From Tianweitania aestuarii (GTDB lineage: Bacteria > Pseudomonadota > Alphaproteobacteria > Rhizobiales > Rhizobiaceae): 64,000 nt of DNA. The notes under the pieces were generated by a model. It did no database searches, had not been told where the DNA came from, and worked only from the letters and a program-made list of their open reading frames with translations. Positions 18,819-27,152 of the stretch are shown one piece after another (position 1 is the first letter of the stretch; every line of letters begins with the position of its first letter). Where the stretch lies: assembly GCF_018457165.1 (NCBI RefSeq), contig NZ_JAFMNX010000003.1, positions 62,001 through 126,000 on the forward strand, in the 5' to 3' direction. Position numbers and translations under genes: made by a program.

Positions 18819-19499
18819 TCAGACGCAAGACAGGCGGACCAAGTCCGGCCAGTCAAATAGTTCATAGTCTTCCGGGACGGTTTCGGCGCTGCCTAGTTCG
18901 CTGCCGATGATGTCACTGGCTGAAGGCAGAAGGCCCCGATCGGCCAGAAAGCGCATGAATAGCGCTCTGCCGACCAACGATATGGCGTCTTCGCCCGACA
19001 GGCCGCCATCAACCTTTAGGGATGAGATGGCTTGATCGAGCAATTTCAGAATGACGCCCGTGATCCACGTCCGGTCGTTAATCTCTGCCGCTGGCCGCAG
19101 ATTCGCCAGACGTGCAAACGTCAGCCAAGTTTCATCGTCGGCAACACCGGCATCGACTCGGACCTTGGCAAGCGAATGGCGATCGAGAGCGATCCGATAG
19201 ACGTCCAGTCGGCCAGGGTAGACCACGCCGAGATATGGCGCGTCGCCTCGCATAGCGAGGATGCGTCGGATACGTTTGAGGCGATCGAGGTCGGCGTTGA
19301 GCCGATTGCCGTCGACCAGAAACATTAGCGGCGCCTCCTGCCACTCGTACACGCCTTCAACCAAGCGCAAATCGTCATCATGGTCGCGAACCATGAGAAT
19401 GGTTGAGTAAGCCAGCAGGTCTGGGGACGAGTGATCGAAGAGGCGGATTCCATCGCGATCTGCGCCGAGCTCGTTCAAGGCGTTGAACATGTTGATCAT
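18819..19499 (-). pseudogene. N6-adenine DNA methyltransferase, N-terminal piece before an in-frame TGA
   Basis: A 226-residue N-terminal domain of the same methyltransferase, beginning MINMFNALNELGADRDG after a strong ribosome site (GGAAGGGGG). It carries the FMRFLADRGLLP sequence seen in N-terminal domains of Eco57I-like restriction-methylases. It ends in VRLSCV and a TGA, while the same frame continues with methyltransferase sequence directly after. The open frame extends upstream to 19610 inside the Xre gene, but the ribosome site supports 19499. With the stop, no full-length methyltransferase is made unless there is readthrough. Confidence 0.78.
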
Positions 19500-19569
19500 A
19501 CGCCCCCTTCCGACAAGGTTAGCGGGCACGAACGAGCAGCGACAAATTCCGGGAACGACTTGATTGCTG

Positions 19570-19860
19570 TCATTGGTCGAGATCCAATGGCACCTGTGGA
19601 TCGCCACCAAACTGACCAGCGCGCGCGCGACCGCGAGGCTTTTTTGCCGTTAGCTCAACCTTCGCGATGATGCCTCTGAAATCGAGTCCTTGGGTGCCCA
19701 TTTCAGCGACTAGCGCGGCTATGATCGCCAGATGGTCTGGAACCCCTCCTGATCGGGCATAATTTGAAACGGAGTTCGGGTTCATTCCAATCAATTCGGC
19801 AAACGCCCTGATGCTCAGGCCAGCTCGCGCGAGATCGCGGAGAAACCCCTCATAACCCAT
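19570..19860 (-). CDS. Small Xre-type helix-turn-helix regulator of the restriction-modification module
   Basis: A 96-residue protein with a helix-turn-helix in residues 7-40 (LARAGLSIRAFAELIGMNPNSVSNYARSGGVP). Its place as first gene of the restriction-modification transcript suggests a controller that delays nuclease expression or represses the operon. ATG 19860 is preferred; a GTG seven codons upstream is possible. It ends about 70 bases before the methyltransferase start. The promoter region upstream holds a pair of TTATGTGA repeats that could be its own operator. Confidence 0.7.
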   Translation of the reverse strand: MGYEGFLRDLARAGLSIRAFAELIGMNPNSVSNYARSGGVPDHLAIIAALVAEMGTQGLDFRGIIAKVELTAKKPRGRARAGQFGGDPQVPLDLDQ

Positions 19861-19878
19861 CGCGACCAGAGCCCTAAT

Positions 19879-19913
19879 CACATAATTCTATGTATAGTGT
19901 CACATAAAATCAT
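19879..19913 (-). promoter_or_regulatory. Putative promoter/operator of the Xre gene
   Basis: Read on the reverse strand, two direct repeats TTTATGTGA and TTATGTGA lie about 20 bases apart on either side of a TATACAT sequence that could serve as a -10 element. The arrangement, directly upstream of the regulator, suggests autoregulation. No experiment or alignment supports the exact site. Confidence 0.4.
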
Positions 19914-20085
19914 GTGTGGCAATCCACAAATATGGATGGCTGCGCGACTCAGGTCTTCTGCGAGCGCGCCATGCGATTAGGTTGCTGGCCAGAGCCTCAG
20001 TCCGCGTGGCAATCCGTGCAGTAATCGACGGCGTTTGCGTAGGCCTAGCGAAGAATATCGCGCCATGGCGTATAATCGGCGGGGC

Positions 20086-20120
20086 TGGCGGGCAGCGCCC
20101 GACGAAAATGAGAACTATGA
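20086..20120 (+). repeat. Right direct repeat flanking the restriction-modification module
   Basis: Matches 15461-15495 at 34 of 35 positions, same orientation. The following bases (20121-20195) keep partial similarity to those after the left copy, including GGCGGTATTCGG versus GACGGTATTCAG. It lies between the Xre promoter and the end of the HamB gene, that is, at the border of two defence systems. Confidence 0.75.
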
Positions 20121-20302
20121 GTTCATCGTAACATTATAATCTAAAATGACATTTTATCGCTTCTGCGGTTCCCGGCGATTATCGGCGGTATTCGGTGATC
20201 GTCGGCGGCAATATCGCGTGATCGGAGTATCATGATGGCCATCTCGTTGGAGAACCAACGCTGAAGAATCGCGCTGCCGCATCATTGCTTCGGCGAAAAG
20301 GT

Positions 20303-23300
20303 TCAACGGTGTGGCAGATACGGTTCGCCGATGACGAAGGATACGGCCACCAGAAGCTCAAATTGGAACAAGGCTGGTTTCTCGGGCCAGTCGCCTGGCT
20401 TTACGCTTCGCGCCACCTCATAACCGGCGGGGTCGAGCCAGACGATCGTGTCCACCTCCACAAGCGGTAATACAACCAGTCGCTGCTGCCGATACGCCTC
20501 GGCAGGACGGACACATTCCACTTCGATCGCGATCGTTGCCGTGCCTGTGCGCGCTGTGCGCGCGGGCTGCCTCGTTTCCACCCACGCACGGATCGTCCGA
20601 GGGTCGAGAAGCGCGTTGGCATCTTCGCCCGCCGGGCGCCCTTCGTAATAGGCTTTCGCATCCAGCTCCGCCTGCGGACGATCCACGGCATCGCCGCGCG
20701 CAAGAAGAAAGGCCGCCACGGGATCAAGTGTGCCCCAACTGATAAGCTCTTTCAGCCAGAAGCCGATCCACGGCAAACCGCTCATTGGCCAGTCGGCTAT
20801 TTCCAGCGCGCGAATGGGCTGTCCGTCATCAGTTGTATCCAGCAATAGGCCGATGACGCTGCCAAGTCCCCAACTGCCGCGATAGATGAAGTTGTTCGCT
20901 ACAAAGCCGTACCAGTTCGTAACCTCGTTGGGGCGAGGCTGTCGCGGCAGCGTCGATTTGACCAACCACCACCGCAGTAGCATCGGCCAGTCGCTGAAGT
21001 TCTTCTTCCGACCAAGTTTTGTCTCGATCGCAAAAACCGGAATTTCGGACAGGAATGCTAGCACGTCGCGGATGAAGACGAATTGCTCCTCGACGGTCCA
21101 CCGCGCATAGTCGGCACCCTGCGAAAGCTTGACGCGAATTGCCTCCGCGCGGTCCAGCAACAGCTTTGCAGATCGTGGCGTCAGGCTCGTCTTATATAGA
21201 CGGCGGCGCTCATCGGCGTCCGGATACTGGGCCTTGATCGCTCTGCCACGCGCCAGCCAGATCGTCGCCAGGTGCGCCTCACCATGCGAAGCCGCATGGG
21301 CATAGGTGCGTCGCCAAATCTTGGCTAATTCTGCTTCAAGCTGGGCGTCGTCGAGTTCGACACCTTTGAGTTCCTCGACCTCCTGTATCGCCGCGACCAG
21401 AAATGCGTCTAGTGAATCGAGATAATCATGGCTGGTTGGCGGGTCTGCGGCTTGCTCAGTGACAGCCGTCTGCTCAAGCCAGGCGATGAATTCAGCCTCG
21501 GTTCCTCCGCCCACCACCGCTCTCCATGCACGCTCCAGTTCGCGAAGCAGGTGGGCCAGCGGACTCGACGCCTGATCGTCCGGGATTAGATCGCCCACCG
21601 CTGCGGTCGCCGCCTCTAGTTGGGCGACCAGGCTCTCATAGCCGTTCCACTGCCGGTTATAGGTTGGCACAATCCGGCCGAACCGGTTCTCATAAGTGCG
21701 CTCGGGCAGGACAACGAGCGCACTGCCTTCCGTTGCAACACCGGGCCGCCCCGCGCGGCCGATCAGATTACTGAACTCTTGCAAAGGCAGTTCGCCGTTA
21801 CTTCTGAAAACGCTGGGGATCAGAAGGAAGTTGACTGGAATATTGACCCCCTCCGACAGGGTTGATGTGGCGATGATCACTCGAACATAGCCACGATCAA
21901 TAACGGTCTTCAGCCGCCGGGCGAGGAGGCCCGGCATCTTGCCGTGATGCACCACAATACCGCGCGCCAGCAGCCGATACTCGACGGAATCCGCTGTAAA
22001 ATAGTCGATGGCGGTCGCCAGGCATCGCGCCCAAATCTCGTTACCTTCCTCAATCGACCAATAGTTGGGAAGTGCAATATCCTGCCATTTGTCCAGAAGA
22101 TCGGCGCAGGTCGCGGCAAAGGTGTCGATATTCTGCGTTAGCGAAATCAATACTGAAGGCGTTGAGCCATCCGGGCGTTTTGCCGCCAGGTTGAGCGCAG
22201 CCCACAGCGTCGGCGCGCGCATCCGAACTTCGGGTCCGTCTTCTGCATCGATCCCCCCCGGAACGGCGGGGAATGGATCGGGTACGAACGGTGTGTCGTC
22301 CCGCCGCTCGTCGTCAAACTTCAGCGAGTTCCCATCCATCAGACTGTAACGGATCGCGAACTGACCGGTTGGGCGCACTTCGAGACGCCCAAGCATTTGT
22401 CGTGTGCTGCGATAGGATGAGCTTGTAGGGAGCGCATCGGGCGCATCGGAAACCCAACGGGCCAAGGCTGGCGCTGCCTGTGCCGCCACCGCAGACAGCG
22501 CGACAATGCGGAATTCATGATCTTCCCGTGCGCGCATCAGGCGCGTGCCGAGTTGTTCGAGCCGGAACGAGCGCGATGTTCCGTCCCCCAGTCCCGTCAG
22601 CCGGGCTTCGTCCTGCTCCACCATATGGGCTTCATCGATGATGACCGTGCGGACCCGGTTGAGGAACAGCACGCCCAGATAACGCAGGAGCGCATCCGCT
22701 TTCTCAAACGTGCAAATGACTACGGTCGGCTGATCGGTCTGAATCCAGGCATCGGTCGGCCCCCAATCGACGCCGCCATACAGGCCGGTCACGACAACGG
22801 GTTCCGCTGCGATCCCGCGAAGATCCTCGGCGAGACGGCCTTCCACCTCCGCCGCGAGCGCGCGGGACGGCACGAGGTAGAGCACAAGATTGCCGGCAGC
22901 ACCTCCTGCCGGCGGATCGGCAAACAAACCTTGGACCGCGCCAAGGGTCGCAACCGTGGTTTTCCCTGAGCCGGTTGGCGTACACAACACGAACGAGTTG
23001 TTGTCGCGCAGCTTCGCGATGCCAGCAGCCTGCGCCGGCCAAACAAGGGCTCGCTTGTTGGCAAACGCCGAGCGCGCGAACTGCGTGAGAGCGTCGCCGG
23101 CCGGGCCGCTCGACGTGAGGCGAAGCCCGTCGATCTGCGGCCATAAACAGGTTTCGATAAAGCGCCGCGCACTGGCGGCCGTCAGCCGCGCCAGCAGGTA
23201 CGAATAGGGATCGCGGCTATGCAGGAATCCCAGGGCGAGCGCTTCTAGCTTAACCACCGCGCGCTCGACGGGAGCATCACCGCCCGTCCTCAGAAATGCG

Positions 23301-23866
23301 CAGATCGTCCCGATGCACATGACTATATGCTGGACGGACGCGACTTCGAGATCATCGGGATCGATGCGACCATCGCTTCGCAGTCCGCGATAACTGCTCC
23401 AGAAGGTCTGCGCCGCCTTGAAAGCAGCCGGGAAGTCTGCCCGCACGAATTGGCGGAGAAGCTCCGACAGCGGCTCTCCTTCCGGTAGCCGCCGTAGATG
23501 CCCCAGGGCCATCGCCGGATAATCGGCCAACTGATAGGCCGCGGCGGCCAGCAAATGCAGCGGCGCGCCCGGCGGCTTCAACTGGGATTGCGAAAGCCAT
23601 TCGATGATTTCTGCCGCGCGCTTGATCGCCGTGCGCCACGGCGAGCTGATGTCGGCACTTCGCTCCAGCCACCCGCTTTCCAACAGCAACATCGCTTCGT
23701 CGAGATATCCGGCGACGTCTCCTGGTCCGAAACTCGCCAAGCCATCGCGGCCCATGTCGCGCCGTAGCCGTTGGCTATAAAGTTTGGCTTGGCGCGCCGT
23801 CAGAGCTTGGCCGGCCAGATTTTCCCGAATTTCGCGGGCGATGGCGATCGTAGCTGCGTTCGCCAT
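20303..23866 (-). CDS. hamB: HamB-like Ski2-type DEAD/DEAH helicase (Hachiman-like defence)
   Basis: A 1187-residue superfamily 2 helicase. The N-terminal ~280 residues are helical with no motif I know. Then Walker A (CTPTGSGKT, about 296-303), DEAH box (VIIDEAH, 411-414), motif III-like LSAV, motif V (IIATSTLSEGVNIPV) and motif VI (FSNLIGRAGRPG), as in Ski2-like helicases. The C-terminal ~400 residues are helical and of unknown fold. It starts one base after the end of the HamA-like gene. In Hachiman systems the helicase HamB senses damaged or invading DNA and releases the nuclease HamA, which destroys DNA in the cell. The assignment rests on architecture and pairing, not on a profile search. 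Confidence 0.8.
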   Translation of the reverse strand: MANAATIAIAREIRENLAGQALTARQAKLYSQRLRRDMGRDGLASFGPGDVAGYLDEAMLLLESGWLERSADISSPWRTAIKRAAEIIEWLSQSQLKPPGAPLHLLAAAAYQLADYPAMALGHLRRLPEGEPLSELLRQFVRADFPAAFKAAQTFWSSYRGLRSDGRIDPDDLEVASVQHIVMCIGTICAFLRTGGDAPVERAVVKLEALALGFLHSRDPYSYLLARLTAASARRFIETCLWPQIDGLRLTSSGPAGDALTQFARSAFANKRALVWPAQAAGIAKLRDNNSFVLCTPTGSGKTTVATLGAVQGLFADPPAGGAAGNLVLYLVPSRALAAEVEGRLAEDLRGIAAEPVVVTGLYGGVDWGPTDAWIQTDQPTVVICTFEKADALLRYLGVLFLNRVRTVIIDEAHMVEQDEARLTGLGDGTSRSFRLEQLGTRLMRAREDHEFRIVALSAVAAQAAPALARWVSDAPDALPTSSSYRSTRQMLGRLEVRPTGQFAIRYSLMDGNSLKFDDERRDDTPFVPDPFPAVPGGIDAEDGPEVRMRAPTLWAALNLAAKRPDGSTPSVLISLTQNIDTFAATCADLLDKWQDIALPNYWSIEEGNEIWARCLATAIDYFTADSVEYRLLARGIVVHHGKMPGLLARRLKTVIDRGYVRVIIATSTLSEGVNIPVNFLLIPSVFRSNGELPLQEFSNLIGRAGRPGVATEGSALVVLPERTYENRFGRIVPTYNRQWNGYESLVAQLEAATAAVGDLIPDDQASSPLAHLLRELERAWRAVVGGGTEAEFIAWLEQTAVTEQAADPPTSHDYLDSLDAFLVAAIQEVEELKGVELDDAQLEAELAKIWRRTYAHAASHGEAHLATIWLARGRAIKAQYPDADERRRLYKTSLTPRSAKLLLDRAEAIRVKLSQGADYARWTVEEQFVFIRDVLAFLSEIPVFAIETKLGRKKNFSDWPMLLRWWLVKSTLPRQPRPNEVTNWYGFVANNFIYRGSWGLGSVIGLLLDTTDDGQPIRALEIADWPMSGLPWIGFWLKELISWGTLDPVAAFLLARGDAVDRPQAELDAKAYYEGRPAGEDANALLDPRTIRAWVETRQPARTARTGTATIAIEVECVRPAEAYRQQRLVVLPLVEVDTIVWLDPAGYEVARSVKPGDWPEKPALFQFELLVAVSFVIGEPYLPHR

Positions 23867-23867
23867 C

Positions 23868-24782
23868 TCAAGCGCCCCGGTACAATATATCGACTACAGC
23901 ATCCAAATTCTCGAACTGAAACTCCATCGCTTCGAGGTTGCGCTGTATCGTGTAAGCAGGGTGCGGTGCTTCGGGAGGAAGCCAGGCAATCCGTTCAGCA
24001 GGCTGTTTGGGCGAATGACCGACAGCATAAGCCAGCCCATCGTGCCGAGCCGCCGTGCGAAAACCATCCCGGTAGAATTGGAGCAGTGCCTGTTGCCAAG
24101 CTTGCGCTTGAGGGGTGTCATATTCCGTCAGGAGATTGATTAGCTCACGAACGCCGCTGGGCCGGTTCCCGCCAACCATGAGCTTCTCGTGCGCGTCTTT
24201 CATGATGGCGGTGTTGCTGACCGTGAGGCATTTGGCTTCGAGCGTCAGAATGTCGGTAATCACACCATTGGCGTCTATGCGGAACGCCAGTCCATCATCG
24301 CCTGTCCGACCCGGTCGCTTCTCTTTTTCGGCATCTGGGTCGTACGCTTCCCCGGCCAGTATGCGTTCGTTGATTAAGTCGAGATGCTGAAATTCTTGAT
24401 CGTGAAAACGGAAGAGCAGTGCTGGAACCATCCAATCCGCATGGCCGACAGCTCCGAAATGCTCAACCGCGAGCACGCCTAGTGTTTCGCCAAGATACCC
24501 CTGAAGCGATATGCGATTAAGCATGGCGGGGTAATGCGCAGCAGGGTCGTGAGCCGGATCGTTGAAGGGCGACAGATCGTCTTGGAAGCCTGAACGTATC
24601 CGACGCCGGGCATCGTCCAGCGCTTCTTGGACATAGGCGATAAGTTCATCGCGTAATGGGCCGAGGGCACCGTGAACTTCCCGCCAAACCCGTAGCCGGT
24701 AGCGTTGATGCGTATGCGGGATACCTTGATCGACCAGCCACGAATTGAGCGGAATAGGCGCAAGACGCTGAAATCTAATCAT
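23868..24782 (-). CDS. hamA: HamA-like nuclease (DUF1837) of a Hachiman-like system
   Basis: A 304-residue protein with the layout of HamA/DUF1837 nucleases: GYLGE (Glu99), then GDDGLAF with Asp162-Asp163, and LEAK with Glu182 and Lys184, forming a PD-(D/E)XK-like centre. The GDDGLAF...LEAKC stretch is the most characteristic part. In known systems HamA is held inactive by HamB until triggered, then nicks or degrades DNA indiscriminately. The gene leads a two-gene operon (stop and next start practically adjacent), with an AT-rich promoter region at 24783-24900. DUF1837 membership is judged by eye. Confidence 0.75.
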   Translation of the reverse strand: MIRFQRLAPIPLNSWLVDQGIPHTHQRYRLRVWREVHGALGPLRDELIAYVQEALDDARRRIRSGFQDDLSPFNDPAHDPAAHYPAMLNRISLQGYLGETLGVLAVEHFGAVGHADWMVPALLFRFHDQEFQHLDLINERILAGEAYDPDAEKEKRPGRTGDDGLAFRIDANGVITDILTLEAKCLTVSNTAIMKDAHEKLMVGGNRPSGVRELINLLTEYDTPQAQAWQQALLQFYRDGFRTAARHDGLAYAVGHSPKQPAERIAWLPPEAPHPAYTIQRNLEAMEFQFENLDAVVDILYRGA

Positions 24783-24930
24783 GTTGTTAATTTACTCCAA
24801 CCCAGCATCTGCATTAATTTAATGCTAAAATCATTGGGGCACATCCGACGGGGATACTTACGAATGACGGAGTTTATTCTTCGTCTTTCTCCCTCAAGAT
24901 GATAAATGAATACGCTCCGGCTTCCTTCCA

Positions 24931-26112
24931 TCAGGTCGTGTTGGGAAGAGGGTCGGTTCCCTCGCTCAAAATGGCGAGATATCGCCGGTAACTGAACACG
25001 CGCCCCCGTTTGCGCCCGGTGATTTCCTCGACGATGCCGAACCGCTCCAGATCAGCGAGCGCTGCATTGACCGTGGGGGCCGAGAGGCCCGTCTTTTGAA
25101 CGAGCTGGTTGGCGGTCAGGAAAGGATTCTGCTGAAACAGGTCATGAATACGCAGCGCCGAGCCGGCCCGGTCGCTCTGCGTCGTGATCCGTTCGCGGTC
25201 CTCCTTGAACAGATCAACGATCCGGGTCGCTGCATCGAACGCCTGATTGGCTGTATCCGCCACGCCCGTCAGAAAGAAGTCGAGCCAGGCTTCCCATGCA
25301 CCATGTTCGCGCACCTCCTGAAGCAGGCGGTAATAGTCGGCGCGATGCGTTTTCAGGTAGAGGCTCAGATAAAGCAGCGGTTTGCGCAGCACGCCGTTGA
25401 CGCAGAGATACAGCGTGACCAGCAAGCGGCCGATCCTGCCGTTGCCGTCCAGGAACGGGTGAATGGTCTCGAACTGGACATGCAACAGCCCGGCCTTGAT
25501 GAGGGCGGGCAGACGCGAGCCTTCCTCGTGCATGAAGCGCTCAAGCGCATCGAGGCAGCCGTCCATCTCTGTCGGCGGGGGCGGCACGAACAGCGCATTG
25601 CCGGGACGAGTGCCGCCAATCCAGTTCTGCGATCGCCGGAACTCGCCGGGGTTCTTGGTGCCGCCGCGTCCGCTTTGCAGAAGCCGCGCGTGCATCTCAC
25701 GGATCAGGCGCAACGACAGCGGCAGCTCTTCCAGCCGCTCCAGCCCGTACATCATGGAATCGACGTAGTTCGAGACTTCGCGGATGTCGTCGATCGGCTG
25801 GCCGGCCTGCGCCTCGGTCTCGAAGCGGAGCAGGTCCGAAAGGGTCGATTGCGTACCCTCGATCTGCGAGGAAAGAACGGCTTCCTTCCGCACATACATG
25901 TAGAGGAACAATTCCTGGCGCGGCAGCAGCATGGTGATGCCGTCCAGCCGCCCCAAAGCCCGTTCCGCCAGGCTCAGCTTCTCCAGCAGGCCCAGCACGT
26001 CGATCGACGGCTCCGGCGGCAAGGGCGGCGGCACGAAGGCGCGCACGATTTCACCCGCCACGGGGGTCTCGACAAAGCGGCCTAGCCGGAGGTTGGAAGC
26101 TGATTCGGACAT
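24931..26112 (-). CDS. Fic-domain protein with self-inhibitory helix and winged helix
   Basis: A 393-residue class II Fic protein. The inhibitory motif SSQIEG lies at 81-86, near the N-terminus, and the catalytic motif HPFLDGNGRIGR at 218-229 with His and Asn intact. The C-terminal ~100 residues read as a winged helix (DLFQQNPFLTANQLVQKTGLSAPTVNAALADLERFGIVEE), the usual Fic/DUF4172-type layout. Such proteins transfer AMP to target proteins; the targets here are unknown. It stands alone, 149 bases upstream of hamA in the same direction. Its GC content and codon use look higher than in the defence genes, so it may have come separately. Confidence 0.88.
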   Translation of the reverse strand: MSESASNLRLGRFVETPVAGEIVRAFVPPPLPPEPSIDVLGLLEKLSLAERALGRLDGITMLLPRQELFLYMYVRKEAVLSSQIEGTQSTLSDLLRFETEAQAGQPIDDIREVSNYVDSMMYGLERLEELPLSLRLIREMHARLLQSGRGGTKNPGEFRRSQNWIGGTRPGNALFVPPPPTEMDGCLDALERFMHEEGSRLPALIKAGLLHVQFETIHPFLDGNGRIGRLLVTLYLCVNGVLRKPLLYLSLYLKTHRADYYRLLQEVREHGAWEAWLDFFLTGVADTANQAFDAATRIVDLFKEDRERITTQSDRAGSALRIHDLFQQNPFLTANQLVQKTGLSAPTVNAALADLERFGIVEEITGRKRGRVFSYRRYLAILSEGTDPLPNTT

Positions 26113-26211
26113 GCCCCATTATGTGGGCGCAGCGTTATTTAAGCAATTGGCACTTGGCTTAAATAGGAGATGAACTAAGGTAAGCACTCTTTAATAACGG
26201 GCGGCACCATC

Positions 26212-26838
26212 ATGGGCGGGTACACGCAACGGGTTCGTGACAGTATTCTTCCGCTTTAAGTGGCGGGAACCCTGCCGGCTGCGTTCGACGAATGGTCCTT
26301 CACCGACAACACGGTCGATCATGAGCAACCCATCGACACCTGTGAACTCTGCGGTCAGCAAGACCTTCGCTATCACTTCGAGATCGCCAACCACTATACC
26401 GACGCAACGCTTTGGGTCGGTTCCCATTGCATATTGCAATTCGATGTGGCGGTCATGGAGAAAGGTCGGCGCCTGTCGCCGACCGAGGCGAAGCGTCACC
26501 TCACCACGCTGACCCAGCAGATGCAGTTGGAATCCTGCATCCGCACGCTGGAGCAGCTCGCCGCGAAAGAAAGCAATCCGATCCTGTCGGGCGCTCTGGA
26601 TTACTACCGCAAGAACAAGAAGCTTACCCCCAAATAAGCCGCCGTCGTGTTCTGGAAGCTTCAGGCCTTCAACATCGATCATCACCCGTCGTTCTTCCAG
26701 ATCGAGCTTCGCCGCGCACAACATATCGAAGATCTGAAACAAATGCCGACCGCGCGCGTCCATCGGTTCTGGACCGCGTTGACGACCGCCCAGCGGCGCA
26801 AGGCTGTTGAACTGGGTCATACCTCGCCACAAGCGTAG
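26212..26838 (+). pseudogene. Cys-rich (zinc-finger-like) protein gene with two in-frame TAA codons
   Basis: A single forward frame reads MGGYTQRVRDSILPL, stop (TAA, 26257), then 125 residues including CELCGQQDLRYHFEIANH and GSHCILQF, stop (TAA, 26635), then AAVVFWKLQAFNIDHHPS and on to the end at 26838. No frame change is needed, so this is one ~208-residue gene with two nonsense codons. CxxC plus a later Cys/His pattern suggests a metal-binding N-terminal domain. The family is not recognised. The reverse strand is open across the same stretch (218 codons), but its composition is that of a shadow frame. It lies just before the ParB-like gene. Confidence 0.55.
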
Positions 26839-27152
26839 CTGCGGCAATCAGGATGCGCGGTTTTCAGGTTCAGCGGTTTTTCACATCCTGATCCTGTTTC
26901 CTGCCCGGCGCCCGCTGGCGCTCATGCCGGTCGGTTGCTTGGGGGGCTCCCCCTGGCGCGGCGCAAGGGATCGCTGACGCTCGGCCGGGACGGTATCCCC
27001 AGCCTTCCTCCGCATCGTTCCTCCGTTCCGTGCAGGCCGGGCGATCCCCCTCCGTCCCGGCCGCCCTTGCTCCTTGCACCCCCCGGTCTCGGCGACGGCC
27101 AGGGTTGCAGCGCAGCGCTGCGCTCCAACCCAAGCCAATGAGGATCAAGACT
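26839..27152. other. GC-rich leader region upstream of the ParB-like gene
   Basis: About 310 bases, very rich in C and G (runs such as GGGGGGCTCCCCC near 26940 and CACCCCCCGG near 27077). It probably holds the promoter and untranslated leader of the ParB-like gene. No gene is called; the long reverse frame here continues as a shadow of parB. Confidence 0.4.

Noticed and set aside
25096-26085. Forward open frame of 329 codons opposite the Fic gene
   Set aside because: Shadow frame; the Fic motifs are on the reverse strand.
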